NCBI RefSeq assembly: GCF_021556395.1
Contig: NZ_JAKGCS010000025.1
Coordinates: 185,799-249,798 of the forward strand
Source: Acuticoccus kalidii
Lineage (GTDB): Bacteria > Pseudomonadota > Alphaproteobacteria > Rhizobiales > Amorphaceae
DNA length: 64,000 nucleotides
Reading direction: 5' to 3'
Shown here: piece after piece, positions 44,878 to 53,917 of the stretch
Layout: each line of letters opens with the position of its first letter
Position numbering within the stretch: the stretch's first letter is position 1
Notes under the pieces: model-generated
Told to the model about the DNA's origin: nothing
Database searches by the model: none
Seen by the model: only the letters and a program-made list of their open reading frames with translations
Translations under genes and position numbers: made by a program

Positions 44878-45876
44878 ATGCTGCGGATCCGTCCGCTCGC
44901 CGGTCTCGTTGCCGGCGCCGCGATGCTTGTGACGAGCGCCCACGCGGCCGACTACACCATTCGCTTTCACGTCAGCCCCGCGCCGGACCAGCCCGCCGCC
45001 CTTGCCGCCGAGCGCTTCGCCGAAGCGGTGGAGACGCGCAGCGAAGGACGCATCGAGGTCAACGTCTATCCGTCCGAGCAGCTCGGCGGCGAGCCCGACG
45101 CGATGCAGAATGTGCGCATCGGCGGCATCCAGCTCGCCTTCATGAGTCCGGGCGCGATCGGCAATCTTCTGCCCGATTTCCTGATCCTCAACGGCCCCTT
45201 CCTCTGGAAGGATTGGGAGACCGCGCAATCGGTGCTCAACGGCCCCTTCGGCGAGACCTTGTTCGAGGAGCTGCGGACCCAGTCGGGCATTCGCGTCCTC
45301 GATCCGCTCTGGTATTGGGGCTGGCGCGAGATGACGGCGGACAAGCCGATCCGCACCCCCGCCGACCTTCAGGGCCTCAAAATGCGATCGCCCAACATTC
45401 CGGTCTTCGTCGAGATGTTCCGCGCGCTCGGCGCCAATCCGACGACGATCAACTTCCAGGAAATCTATTCCGCCTTGCAACAAGGCGTCGTCGACGGTCA
45501 GGAAAATCCGATCCCAGCGATCTGGTCCCAGCGGTTCTATGAGGTGAATCCGTACATCTCGATGACGAACCACATTTTGCAGACCAACGTCATCATCGCC
45601 AACGAAATGTGGTTCCAGTCGCTGCCCGACGATCTGAAGACGATCGTCGAGGAGGAGATCGTCGCGGCCGGCCAATACAACACCGAATTGCAAATGCAGG
45701 CGGAGCGCGATCTGGTCGCCCAGATCGAGGCGGCGGGCGGCACGATCGTGGAGGATGTCGACCGGGAGGCGTTCCGGGAGGCGACCCAATCCATCTACAC
45801 GACGCTCGCCGATTCCTGGACCGAGGGTCTTTACGACCGCCTCCAGGACGCCATCGCCGAGGCAAACCCGAACTGA
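44878..45876 (+). CDS. TRAP substrate-binding protein (DctP family)
   Basis: 332 aa. Signal peptide MLRIRPLAGLVAGAAMLVTS then AHA, followed by mature ADYTIRFHVSP. DctP-type parts include GLKMRSPNIPVFVEMFRALG, where Arg contacts the ligand carboxylate, and NFQEIYSALQQGVVDGQENP. It is exported to capture an organic acid for the DctQM pair downstream. A very strong ribosome site (GGAGAGGAAA) precedes the ATG. It is the first gene of a four-gene rightward operon ending in an enolase-superfamily dehydratase gene. Confidence 0.94.
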   Translation: MLRIRPLAGLVAGAAMLVTSAHAADYTIRFHVSPAPDQPAALAAERFAEAVETRSEGRIEVNVYPSEQLGGEPDAMQNVRIGGIQLAFMSPGAIGNLLPDFLILNGPFLWKDWETAQSVLNGPFGETLFEELRTQSGIRVLDPLWYWGWREMTADKPIRTPADLQGLKMRSPNIPVFVEMFRALGANPTTINFQEIYSALQQGVVDGQENPIPAIWSQRFYEVNPYISMTNHILQTNVIIANEMWFQSLPDDLKTIVEEEIVAAGQYNTELQMQAERDLVAQIEAAGGTIVEDVDREAFREATQSIYTTLADSWTEGLYDRLQDAIAEANPN

Positions 45877-45883
45877 CGATCCA

Positions 45884-45920
45884 CCCGAGCGCCCGGCCGG
45901 GTCATGGCCGCGCGCTCGGG
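45884..45920 (+). promoter_or_regulatory. Intercistronic hairpin after the TRAP binding-protein gene
   Basis: CCCGAGCGC pairs with GCGCTCGGG (9 bp), and inner bases CGGC/GCCG can extend the stem. It lies 8 nt after the receptor stop and about 100 nt before the small permease gene, with no T-run. This is the third receptor gene in the window followed by such a hairpin. Confidence 0.65.
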
Positions 45921-46019
45921 CCGACAAAGGCCGGCGCGCGCCGGTCGCGATCGAACCCGCCAAGAGCCCGCCCGCCGGGCTCCGACCGTCCGCAGCCGAT
46001 CAATCTGGGAGGCGTCCCC

Positions 46020-46505
46020 ATGTGGCGCGTCATTGCCCGCATCGAGGATGCGTGCGCCATCGCGGCGCTCGTCCTCTTCACCGTCCTCATCGTGACGAGC
46101 GTCGTGTTCCGCTATATCTTCAACAGTCCGCTCTCGTGGACGGAAGAGGCGAGCCTCATCGCGTTCGCCTGGCTCCTCTTTCTGGGGGCCGCGATCTGTG
46201 CGCGCGAGAATGTGCACATTCTGATCGACCTCGTCGCGCCCCGACCGGGCTCCGCTTTCGACCGTCTCTCTGAAGCCTTCTCGGCCGTCGTCGGCGCCAT
46301 CGTCTGCGGACTGATGGCGTGGATCTCGCTGCGTTACACCATCGGCGCCTATCCGATGGTGACGCCGATCTTCCGCGTCTCGAGCGCCGTCTACAATGCG
46401 GCCGCCCCCGTCGGCTTCGCGCTCGTCACGATCCACCTCGTCATCCACGCGGTGAAGGCCGCTCTCGGGCCGGTCTCGGACCCGCACCCCGAAGAGGGGA
46501 TCTGA
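46020..46505 (+). CDS. TRAP transporter small permease subunit (DctQ family)
   Basis: 161 aa with four hydrophobic segments. The family segment SPLSWTEEASLIAFAWLLFL and the conserved loop CARENVHILIDL are present. TGGGAGG lies seven bases before the ATG. It ends 1 nt before the GTG of the large permease gene. It forms the inner-membrane complex with DctM. Confidence 0.9.
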   Translation: MWRVIARIEDACAIAALVLFTVLIVTSVVFRYIFNSPLSWTEEASLIAFAWLLFLGAAICARENVHILIDLVAPRPGSAFDRLSEAFSAVVGAIVCGLMAWISLRYTIGAYPMVTPIFRVSSAVYNAAAPVGFALVTIHLVIHAVKAALGPVSDPHPEEGI

Positions 46506-46506
46506 C

Positions 46507-47784
46507 GTGTTCGGCCTGATCCTCGCCCTTTTCGTACTTCTCATCCTGATCCGCATCCGGCTTGCCTTCGCGCTGCTCGCGGTGTCGATGATCTATTTCT
46601 GGCAAGTCGGAATGCCGCTCGACATCGCGGCGGCGCGCGTCGTGGCGACGACGCAGTCCTTTCCGCTGCTCGCGATCCCGCTCTTCATCCTCGCCGGCAA
46701 TCTGATGAACCGGACGGGGATGACCGAACGGCTCTTCCGCTTCGCGTCGGTGGTGCTCGGCCGCGTGCCGGGCGGGCTCGGCCATGTGGTCGTCGCGGTC
46801 GGGATGCTGATGGCCGGCACCTCGGGCGCGGCGATCGCCGATGCGGCGGCGCTCGCCCGCGTCTCGATCGACGAGATGGAGCGGCGCGGCTATCCGCGCC
46901 CGTTCGCCGCCGCGATCTGCGCCTTCTCGGCGACGATGGGGCCGCTCATTCCGCCGTCCATCATGTTCATCGTCTATGGCTGGCTCGCGAGCGTGTCGGT
47001 CAATCGCCTCTTCATCGCAGGCGCGATCCCCGGCGTGTGCGTCGGCCTCTTCATGGTCGTCACGATCTTCATCATCGCCAAGCGCAAGACGTTCGGCGTC
47101 ATGGAGGAAAAGCCGACGCGTCAGGAGGTCGTCCGCGCCTTCATGGCGGCGATCTGGGCGATGCTGATGCCGGTCGTGGTGCTCGGCGGCATCATCATCG
47201 GCGCCTTCACGGCGACCGAGGCGGCGGCGATCGCGGTCGCCTACGCGCTGGTGGTGGGGGTGGTGATCTATCGCGGCCTCACGTGGGACGGGCTTATCGG
47301 CGCGCTCAAGGAGACGGTCGTCACGGCGGTCTCGGTGATGTTCGTCGTCGCCGCGTCCTATCCGTTCGGCTGGATCCTCACCGCCGAGCGGGTGCCGCAA
47401 TCGATCCTCGAGGCGGCGACGGTGATCTCGTCCGATCCGCTGTTGATCCTCCTTCTCGTCAACATCGTGCTGCTGCTTCTCGGCATGGTGATGGAATCGA
47501 CGGCGGTTCTCCTGATCGTCGTCCCGGTGCTCTTGCCGCTGATGCATGCGATCGGCGTCGATCCGATCCATTTCGGCGTGATCGTCACCGCGAACCTTCT
47601 CCTCGGCACCATCACGCCGCCGTTCGGCATCTTGATGTTCACCACCTGCGCCATCGGCAAGGTCTCGACGCTCGATTTTCAGCGGGCGTCGATCCCCTTC
47701 TACATCGCCTTCCTCCTCCTCCTCGCCCTGGTGACCTACGTGCCGGCCATCTCGTTGTGGCTGCCGTCTGTCGTCCTGAACTGA
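46507..47784 (+). CDS. TRAP transporter large permease subunit (DctM family)
   Basis: 425 aa, about 12 membrane segments. DctM features include PLLAIPLFILAGNLMNRTGM, MAGTSGAAIADAAALARVS and TITPPFGILMFTTCAIGKVS. The start is GTG at 46507. It forms the translocation channel for the acid bound by the protein at 44878-45876. The gap to the dehydratase gene is 29 nt, so transport and first metabolic step are encoded together. Confidence 0.94.
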   Translation: MFGLILALFVLLILIRIRLAFALLAVSMIYFWQVGMPLDIAAARVVATTQSFPLLAIPLFILAGNLMNRTGMTERLFRFASVVLGRVPGGLGHVVVAVGMLMAGTSGAAIADAAALARVSIDEMERRGYPRPFAAAICAFSATMGPLIPPSIMFIVYGWLASVSVNRLFIAGAIPGVCVGLFMVVTIFIIAKRKTFGVMEEKPTRQEVVRAFMAAIWAMLMPVVVLGGIIIGAFTATEAAAIAVAYALVVGVVIYRGLTWDGLIGALKETVVTAVSVMFVVAASYPFGWILTAERVPQSILEAATVISSDPLLILLLVNIVLLLLGMVMESTAVLLIVVPVLLPLMHAIGVDPIHFGVIVTANLLLGTITPPFGILMFTTCAIGKVSTLDFQRASIPFYIAFLLLLALVTYVPAISLWLPSVVLN

Positions 47785-47813
47785 TGGGCCGCGCGCCCGA
47801 ATAGAGAGCGTCC

Positions 47814-48980
47814 ATGAGCAAGATCACAGAAATCGAGATCGTCGACTTCGGTTTCGACGTGCCCAATCTCGGGCAGGTCGGGGCCGGCCAGCTCGTCGGC
47901 TTCAAGAAAGGGGCGGTGACGCGTGCCGTGCGTCAGGCGATCGCGATCCGCACCGATGACGGCCTCGTCGGCGAATACGTGACCAACTGGTGCGGAACGG
48001 CGGCGACACGCGGCGAGATGGACATGCTCTGCCCCTTCCTCATCGGCCGCGATCCGATGGAGCGGGAGGGCATCCACGACGATCTGAAGCGCGAGATCCG
48101 CCAATGGTCGGGCATGGGGCAGGGCCCGCTCGACATCGCGCTCTGGGACATGGCGGGCAAGAAATACGGCGCGCCGATCTCCGAGTTGATCGGCGGTTAT
48201 CGCAAGCGTCTGCCGGCCTACGCTTCCACCTATCTCGGCGACGATAATGGCGGGCTCGATTCCAAAGAGGCGTACGCCGCCTTCGCCGAGGAATGTTACG
48301 CGCTCGGCTACCGGGCCTTCAAAATCCACGGCTGGAACGAGGGCGATGCGAAGCGGGAGGCGGAGAATGTCATCCACGTCGCCAAAGCCGTCGGCGATCG
48401 GATGACGCTGATGCTCGACCCGGCGAACCAGCTTCGCACCTTCGCCGACGCGCTCTATGTCGGCCGGGCGTGCGATGAAGGCAATTATTTCTGGTACGAG
48501 GATCCCTTCCGCGATTCCGGGCGGTCGGCCTACGCGCACAAGAAGCTGCGCGAGATGATCCGCACGCCGATCCTCATCACCGAATATATTCGTGGCCTTG
48601 AGCCGAAAGCCGACGTGATCCACGCCGAGGGAACCGACTTTGTGCGCGTCGATCCGGAGTATGATCTCGGCATCACCGGCGCGTTGAAGACGGCGCATCT
48701 CGGCGAGGCGTTCGGGCTCGATGTGGAGGTGCACGCGGCCGGGCCCGCGCACCGGCATCTAATGTCGGCGATGCGCAACTCGAACTTTTATGAGGTCGCG
48801 CTCGTCGGGCCGGACGTGCCGAACATGATCGCCCCGGTCTACACCTGCGGCTACACCGATCAGCTCGATTGCGTCGAGGCGGACGGCTGCGTGACGGTGC
48901 CGACCGGGCCGGGTCTCGGCGTCACCTATGATTGGGATTATATCAACGCCAACACCGTGAACCGCCGCGTCTTTAAATGA
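47814..48980 (+). CDS. Enolase-superfamily sugar-acid dehydratase (mandelate racemase group)
   Basis: 388 aa. The N-terminal capping domain has GQGPLDIALWDMAGKKYG. The barrel shows a KxH motif (Lys170, His172 in FKIHGW), metal ligands Asp202 (LDPAN), Glu229 (YEDPF) and Glu257 (TEYIR), and a C-terminal His307 (VHAAGPAH). This set fits acid-sugar dehydratases such as rhamnonate- or gluconate-type enzymes, which give 2-keto-3-deoxy acids; the exact sugar acid is not determined. It is the last gene of the TRAP operon and is paralogous to the protein at 49829-51013. Confidence 0.9.
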   Translation: MSKITEIEIVDFGFDVPNLGQVGAGQLVGFKKGAVTRAVRQAIAIRTDDGLVGEYVTNWCGTAATRGEMDMLCPFLIGRDPMEREGIHDDLKREIRQWSGMGQGPLDIALWDMAGKKYGAPISELIGGYRKRLPAYASTYLGDDNGGLDSKEAYAAFAEECYALGYRAFKIHGWNEGDAKREAENVIHVAKAVGDRMTLMLDPANQLRTFADALYVGRACDEGNYFWYEDPFRDSGRSAYAHKKLREMIRTPILITEYIRGLEPKADVIHAEGTDFVRVDPEYDLGITGALKTAHLGEAFGLDVEVHAAGPAHRHLMSAMRNSNFYEVALVGPDVPNMIAPVYTCGYTDQLDCVEADGCVTVPTGPGLGVTYDWDYINANTVNRRVFK

Positions 48981-48986
48981 CGATGC

Positions 48987-49014
48987 GCCCCGTCGCGCAC
49001 GAACGCGACGGGGC
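48987..49014. terminator. Hairpin between convergent operons
   Basis: GCCCCGTCGCG and CGCGACGGGGC form a perfect 11-bp stem with a 6-nt loop, 7 bp after the dehydratase stop and upstream of the convergent SDR stop at 49077. There is no T-run. Position suggests bidirectional termination of the two mirrored operons. Confidence 0.6.
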
Positions 49015-49076
49015 GGCCAACCGCTCGGCCGCCATGGTGGCGGCCGGCGTCTCGCGCGGCGAGAGGGCGACCCCGA

Positions 49077-49832
49077 TCAGCCCGGCGGGGACGCGGCGGC
49101 GCGCAGCGACAGGCCGCCATCGAGCTGGATGTCCTGCCCGGTGATCCAACCGCCCTGCGGCCCGGCAAGGGTCGCGACCATCGCGCCGATCTCTTCCGCG
49201 TTGCCGAGGCGGCCGATGGGGTGGCGGCCGCGCCGTTCGGCGAGGGTGCGCTCCGGGTCCGCCGAAGCGTTGATCGCGCCGATCGACAGCTCCGTCAGAA
49301 CGAGGCTCGGGCTCACCGCGTTGACGCGAATGCGGCGCGGGGCGAGGTCGAGCGCCATCTGGCGAACCATGCCGATCGCCGCCGCCTTCGAGGTGCAATA
49401 CGCAACGCGCTCGGCGTGCGGCACGCTCCCGGCGATGGAAGCGATGGCGATGATCGCGCCGCCGTCCGTCATGTGGGGGACGACCGCGCGCCCATAGAGA
49501 AAGAGCGGCAGGATGTTGGCGTCGAGGACGTGCCGCATGTCGTCAAGGCTCGCGTCGACGATCGAGCCGACCGCCGTCGCGCCGGAGCTCACGACCAAGG
49601 TGTCGATACCGCCGAGCGCGGCGGCCGCCGCCTCGACGGTCGCCGTGACGTCGGCCTCGAGCGTGCCATCGGCGGCGCGGTAGCCGGCTGAGGCCGGACC
49701 GATGGCCTCGGCCGCGTCCCGAAGCGGCGCCTCCCGGCGGCCGGTGAGATAGACCCGGCCCTCCGCCGCGAGCGCCTTTGCGGCGGCAAGGCCGAGGCCC
49801 GTGCCGCCGCCGACGATGAGCGCCCGGCTCAC
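49077..49832 (-). CDS. SDR-family oxidoreductase
   Basis: 251 aa. The cofactor loop is unusual: VGGGTGLG at 7-14 in place of TGxxxGIG. Ser132, Tyr145 and Lys149 (VAYCTSKAA) complete the active site. NNAG is replaced by SSGA. The start is GTG at 49832, overlapping the dehydratase gene by 4 nt. It is the last gene of the leftward TRAP/dehydratase operon and may handle the keto-deoxy acid product or oxidise the sugar before it. Confidence 0.88.
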   Translation of the reverse strand: MSRALIVGGGTGLGLAAAKALAAEGRVYLTGRREAPLRDAAEAIGPASAGYRAADGTLEADVTATVEAAAAALGGIDTLVVSSGATAVGSIVDASLDDMRHVLDANILPLFLYGRAVVPHMTDGGAIIAIASIAGSVPHAERVAYCTSKAAAIGMVRQMALDLAPRRIRVNAVSPSLVLTELSIGAINASADPERTLAERRGRHPIGRLGNAEEIGAMVATLAGPQGGWITGQDIQLDGGLSLRAAASPPG

Positions 49833-51013
49833 AGCCGGAACGTCCGCGCGGCGGACGTGGCGTTCGCACGGATATAGTCCCAGTCATAGCTGACGCCGAG
49901 GCCGGGCCCGGTCGGCACCGGCATCCGCCCGTCCGCATCGAGGCCCTCCGGCTGGTCGCTATAGCCGCACGTATAAGGCGGGACGAGGTTCGCCATGCCG
50001 GGGCCGATCAGCGCCAGCTCGTAGAAGTGGGTGTTGCGCACGGCCGCGATGCAGGCCCGATGGGCAGGCCCGCAGGCGTGGACCTGAATATCCATGCCGA
50101 TCGATTCGGCCATGTGGGCGATCTTCATGAGGCCGGTGATCCCGCCGTCATATTCGGGATCAGTATGGATCATGTCGCAGCCGCCCGCGAGGGCGAAGGC
50201 GGCTTTCTGCTCCGGCCCGCGAATATGCTCGGAGACGAGAAGCGGCGTCTTGAGCTTCTCGCGCAGCATGAGCTGGCCGTGCACCGACACCGAGGAGTCG
50301 CGATAAGGATCCTCGTACCAGAGGCATTCGGCTTCGTCGCAGGCGCGGCCGACATAGAGCGCATCGGCCCAGGTCCGCAATTCGCAACCCGGATCGACCA
50401 TCACCTCCATGCTCTCCCCGACCGCCTCGCGCACGGCAAGGACGACCGCCGCCTCGCGCCGCTTGTCGCCATCGTGCCAGCCATGGATCTTGAAGCCGCC
50501 GAAGCCCTGCTCCTTGCAGGCGACCGCATAGTCGGCGAAGGCCTCGATGGAATCGAGCCCGCCCGGCGTTTCCTGCCCGTGATGGGTGGAGGCGTAGGTC
50601 GGCAGGCTCGTGCGGTAGCCGCCGAGCATGGTCGCGACGCTCATGCCGTATTTGCGGCCGACGAGATCCCACAGCGCGATATCGAGCGGGCCGTGCCCCA
50701 TCCCGTCATAGGCGCGGACCTCGCGCTTCAGGTCGTCATAGATGCTTTCGCGGTGCTCCGGGTCGCGGCCGAGAAGGTGCGGGGCCAGCATCAGCGTCTG
50801 GCCGAGGGCCGCTTCGGTGCCGACCCAATGGGTGGCATAAAAGCCCTCGTGCCCGTCGTCGGTCGCAACGCGGATCGCGTAGCGCATCACCGTCAGCGAC
50901 GCGCCCTTGTGGTAGCGCAGATTGGAGACACCCATCGCGCGGTGTCCGCCGAGATCGAGGTCGCGGACCGTGAAGGTGAAGGGGATGACTTCGACTTCGT
51001 TGATCGTGCTCAC
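49829..51013 (-). CDS. Enolase-superfamily sugar-acid dehydratase (mandelate racemase group)
   Basis: 394 aa from a GTG at 51013 with AGGA eight bases upstream. GHGPLDIALWDLVGRKYG, Lys175/His177 (FKIHGW), Asp207 (VDPGC), Glu234 (YEDPY), Glu262 (SEHIR) and His312 (VHACGPAH) give the same catalytic layout as the protein at 47814-48980. The differing metal-site neighbours (VDPGC against LDPAN) suggest a different sugar acid. It follows a TRAP permease gene with a 14-nt gap, so the imported acid is the probable substrate. Confidence 0.9.
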   Translation of the reverse strand: MSTINEVEVIPFTFTVRDLDLGGHRAMGVSNLRYHKGASLTVMRYAIRVATDDGHEGFYATHWVGTEAALGQTLMLAPHLLGRDPEHRESIYDDLKREVRAYDGMGHGPLDIALWDLVGRKYGMSVATMLGGYRTSLPTYASTHHGQETPGGLDSIEAFADYAVACKEQGFGGFKIHGWHDGDKRREAAVVLAVREAVGESMEVMVDPGCELRTWADALYVGRACDEAECLWYEDPYRDSSVSVHGQLMLREKLKTPLLVSEHIRGPEQKAAFALAGGCDMIHTDPEYDGGITGLMKIAHMAESIGMDIQVHACGPAHRACIAAVRNTHFYELALIGPGMANLVPPYTCGYSDQPEGLDADGRMPVPTGPGLGVSYDWDYIRANATSAARTFRL

Positions 51014-51027
51014 GTGTCGTTCCTGGA

Positions 51028-52314
51028 TCAGCCGCCGTAACCGAAGAGGCGCGGCAAGGCGAGGGTGAGGGTGGGCACGTACATGATCGCGACGAGCCCG
51101 GCGAAGAGGGTGAGAAGGAAGGGGACGAGCGGGCGCATCGTGCGCGAATATTCGACGCCCCCGATCTTGCAGGTGAGAAGCAGCAGAACCGCGACGGGCG
51201 GTGTCAGCGCCCCGATCAACACGGCGATCACCGTGACGACGGAGAAGTGGATCGGATCGAAGCCGAAATTCGCCGCGATCGGGGTCAGCACCGGGACGAC
51301 GAGGATGAGGGCGGAGATCGTCTCGATGAACATGCCGATGATCAGGAGGAGGATGACGATCAGCGCGAGGACGATCGTCCCGTTCGAGGTGACCTCCGAC
51401 AGCCATGTCGCGATGGCCGCCGGCACACCGGCCCGCGCGATGATCCACGAAAACAGCGCCGCTCCGCCGAGAATGATGAGGATGCTTGCCGTCGAGAGCG
51501 CGGTGGAGAGGGCGAACTCATAGGTGCCGCGCAGCGAGAGACGGCGCGCCAGCGCGCCATAAAGGAGCCCGTAGGCGACGGCGACGATGCCCGCTTCCGT
51601 CGGCGTGAACATGCCCGACAGGATGCCGCCGACGATGAGGATCGGCATCAGGAGCGCCGGGGCGGCCGCGCCGAACGAGGCGACCACCTCCGAGGCCGGC
51701 GCCCGCGCCTGACGCGGCGCGCCGATCGTGTCCGCCTTGATGTAGACGAGCACCATCATCACGAACGCCATGAAGAGGCCCGGCAGGATGCCGGCGAGGA
51801 AGAGCGTGCCGATCGAGAGCCCCGTCATCGCGCCGTAGAGCACCATGAGGATCGACGGCGGAATGATCGGGCCGAGGATCGAGGAGGCGGTGGTGATGAC
51901 GACCGACCATTCCGGCTTGTAGCCCTCCCGCTTCATCGCGGGGAGCATCATCGAGCCGACTGCCGCGCAATCGGCTGCGGCCGAGCCGGAGATGCCGGCG
52001 AAGATGATCGAGGTGAGGATGTTCACCTGGCCGAGGCCGCCACGAATATGGCCGACGAGGGAGCGGGCGAAGCGCACGATCGCCGCCGTCACCCCGCCGA
52101 CATTCATGATCTCGCCGGCGAAGATGTAGAGCGGGATCGCCAGCAGCGAGAAGGAATCGAGCGAGGAATAGAAGCGCTGCGGCAAAACGAGAAGCGGCAC
52201 CGTCCCCTCGACGCCGAGCGCCAGAACCGCCGACAGCCCCATCGCGAAGGCGATCGGCACGCCCATCAGAAGGAGGACGGCGAAGGCCGCGAACATCAGG
52301 AGGACGAGGGTCAT
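51028..52314 (-). CDS. TRAP transporter large permease subunit (DctM family)
   Basis: 428 aa with about 12 membrane segments. FSLLAIPLYIFAGEIMNVGG, AGISGSAAADCAAVGSMMLP and GALTPPVAVLLLLTCKIGGV are DctM features. The ATG overlaps the small permease stop by 4 nt. It is third in an operon (receptor, small permease, large permease, dehydratase, SDR) that runs leftward from the IclR promoter region. Confidence 0.94.
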   Translation of the reverse strand: MTLVLLMFAAFAVLLLMGVPIAFAMGLSAVLALGVEGTVPLLVLPQRFYSSLDSFSLLAIPLYIFAGEIMNVGGVTAAIVRFARSLVGHIRGGLGQVNILTSIIFAGISGSAAADCAAVGSMMLPAMKREGYKPEWSVVITTASSILGPIIPPSILMVLYGAMTGLSIGTLFLAGILPGLFMAFVMMVLVYIKADTIGAPRQARAPASEVVASFGAAAPALLMPILIVGGILSGMFTPTEAGIVAVAYGLLYGALARRLSLRGTYEFALSTALSTASILIILGGAALFSWIIARAGVPAAIATWLSEVTSNGTIVLALIVILLLIIGMFIETISALILVVPVLTPIAANFGFDPIHFSVVTVIAVLIGALTPPVAVLLLLTCKIGGVEYSRTMRPLVPFLLTLFAGLVAIMYVPTLTLALPRLFGYGG

Positions 52315-52796
52315 AGCGTGTCCAGACGGGCAGCGTTCGCCTCGCTCGCGGGATCCTCGGCGGGACGCACGAGAAGGGCGAGGACCGACAGTGCCGCCCC
52401 GAGCGGGAGGGGGAGGTAGAACCAGGCGCGCGAGATGCCGAGCGTGATCGACATGCCGTTCACCGCGCGCATGGTGAACGCGTAGCCGGTGCGGGCGAGG
52501 ATCGCGCAGAAGACGACCGACGCGGCGACGGCGAGGATGATCTTGACGCGCTCCATCGCCGGCGGCAGCCGCAGAAGATCGACCTTGATCTCCTGCCGCC
52601 GGTAGAGCGCGACGGGGGTCGCGAGGAGCACCACCCAGACGAGCAGCAGGCGGATCACCTCTTCGGTCCAGAAGAGCTGGGCTCCGATGAGATAGCGGTT
52701 GAGGACTTGCAACAGCGTCAGCGCCATGAGCGTCGTGAAAAGGGCGACGACCACGGCGCCGAGCACGGTCGCAACGGCGCTGGCGATGCGGGTCAT
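52311..52796 (-). CDS. TRAP transporter small permease subunit (DctQ family)
   Basis: 161 aa, four hydrophobic segments, with the DctQ element GAQLFWTEEVIRLLLVWVVL. It begins 7 nt after the receptor stop, with no hairpin in between, unlike the other two TRAP operons here. It partners the DctM protein encoded immediately downstream. Confidence 0.9.
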   Translation of the reverse strand: MTRIASAVATVLGAVVVALFTTLMALTLLQVLNRYLIGAQLFWTEEVIRLLLVWVVLLATPVALYRRQEIKVDLLRLPPAMERVKIILAVAASVVFCAILARTGYAFTMRAVNGMSITLGISRAWFYLPLPLGAALSVLALLVRPAEDPASEANAARLDTL

Positions 52797-52803
52797 TGGG
52801 GGC

Positions 52804-53799
52804 TTACTGCGCGCGGATCTCTTCGAGGAGCTCGGTGGCGCCGGCGCTCGCTGCGAACTCGTCCTGGAAGGGGGCGAGCTTTTCCTGGAAGGGCGCGGTG
52901 TCGACGTCGTTGATGGTGAGGCCGACCTCGGCGAGCTTGTCGAGCCAGGACTGGTTGCGCTCGGTCCACTGCGCGCGCTGCTCGTCGCCCGCTTCCTTCG
53001 CCGCCCGCAACACCGCCTCGCGGTCGGCCTCGGAGAGGCCGTCGAGGAAGGCCTGGTTGATGACGAACGAGCCGTCGAGAAGGATGTGCTTGGTCAGCGA
53101 CAGATAATCCGCCACCTCGAAGATCTTATAGGTGAAGCCGGTCTCGGGGCTGCCTTCCATCGCGTCGACGACGCCGGTCTGCATCGACGTATAGATCTCA
53201 GGCGCGGGGATCGGCGTCGGGTTCGCACCGAGCGTCGTGAACGTCTTCACGAAGACGAGGCTTTCCGGCACGCGGATCTTCACCCCGGCGAAATCGTCCG
53301 GCGTCTCGATCGGCTTCGTCCGCAGGAAGGTGTGGCGATAGCCGCCATTGATCCAGTTGACGACGCGGATGCCATAGGCGTCCGACAGCATGTCGGAGAG
53401 CGTCTCGCCGACGGGGCCGGTCATCACCGCCTCGAAGTGGTCGAGGTCACGGTAGAGGTAGGGAAGGGCGAGGATGCCGAACTGCGGCGCGTAGTTCGAG
53501 TAGAGGCCGGATTCGCCATACCCCATCTCGAGCGTGCCGAGCGAGACCGACTCGATGATCTCCCGCTGCCCGCCCATCTGGCCCGACGGCAGCACGTCGA
53601 CGGTGATCGCGCCGTCCGAATAATCCTCGACGAGCTCCTTGAAGCGCAGGGCGGCGCGATGCTGATCGGAATCGGTCATCACGTGGTGGGCGACCCGGAT
53701 CGTGGTCTGAGCCGCGGCGGGAAGTCCGGTCGCGGTGGCGACCGTCGCGGCGAGGGCGAACGCCAACGCGCCCCGGCGGGCGGTTCGGAATGTCTGCAT
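52804..53799 (-). CDS. TRAP substrate-binding protein (DctP family)
   Basis: 331 aa. Signal peptide with hydrophobic core ALAFALAATVATATGL and AAAQ before TTIRVAHHV. DctP landmarks are GVKIRVPESLVFVKTFTTLG and EIYTSMQTGVVDAMEGSPET. GGAGGAAA precedes the ATG at 53799. It is the first gene of the leftward operon and is divergent from the IclR gene. Sequence is distinct from the tandem receptors at 9836-11866, so the ligand probably differs. Confidence 0.93.
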   Translation of the reverse strand: MQTFRTARRGALAFALAATVATATGLPAAAQTTIRVAHHVMTDSDQHRAALRFKELVEDYSDGAITVDVLPSGQMGGQREIIESVSLGTLEMGYGESGLYSNYAPQFGILALPYLYRDLDHFEAVMTGPVGETLSDMLSDAYGIRVVNWINGGYRHTFLRTKPIETPDDFAGVKIRVPESLVFVKTFTTLGANPTPIPAPEIYTSMQTGVVDAMEGSPETGFTYKIFEVADYLSLTKHILLDGSFVINQAFLDGLSEADREAVLRAAKEAGDEQRAQWTERNQSWLDKLAEVGLTINDVDTAPFQEKLAPFQDEFAASAGATELLEEIRAQ

Positions 53800-53861
53800 G
53801 GTCGTTTCCTCCATTCGCCGTTTTCGGGTTCGGCGATTGGTCGCAACGCTATCGCAATGTG

Positions 53862-53916
53862 TTGACGCTCGACAAGTGTGTCCCGTATAGAAAAACGATG
53901 TTGCTATATATGGAAC
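53862..53916 (+). promoter_or_regulatory. Sigma70-like promoter and overlapping inverted repeat of the IclR gene
   Basis: TTGACG (53862-53867) and TATAGA (53886-53891) with an 18-bp spacer make a good vegetative promoter reading into the IclR gene, with an expected leader of about 20 nt. GTCCCGTATA (53880-53889) and TATATGGAAC (53907-53916) match as inverted halves at 8 of 10 positions. They cover the -10 element and end one base before the ATG, a layout expected for autorepression. Confidence 0.65.
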
Positions 53917-53917
53917 A

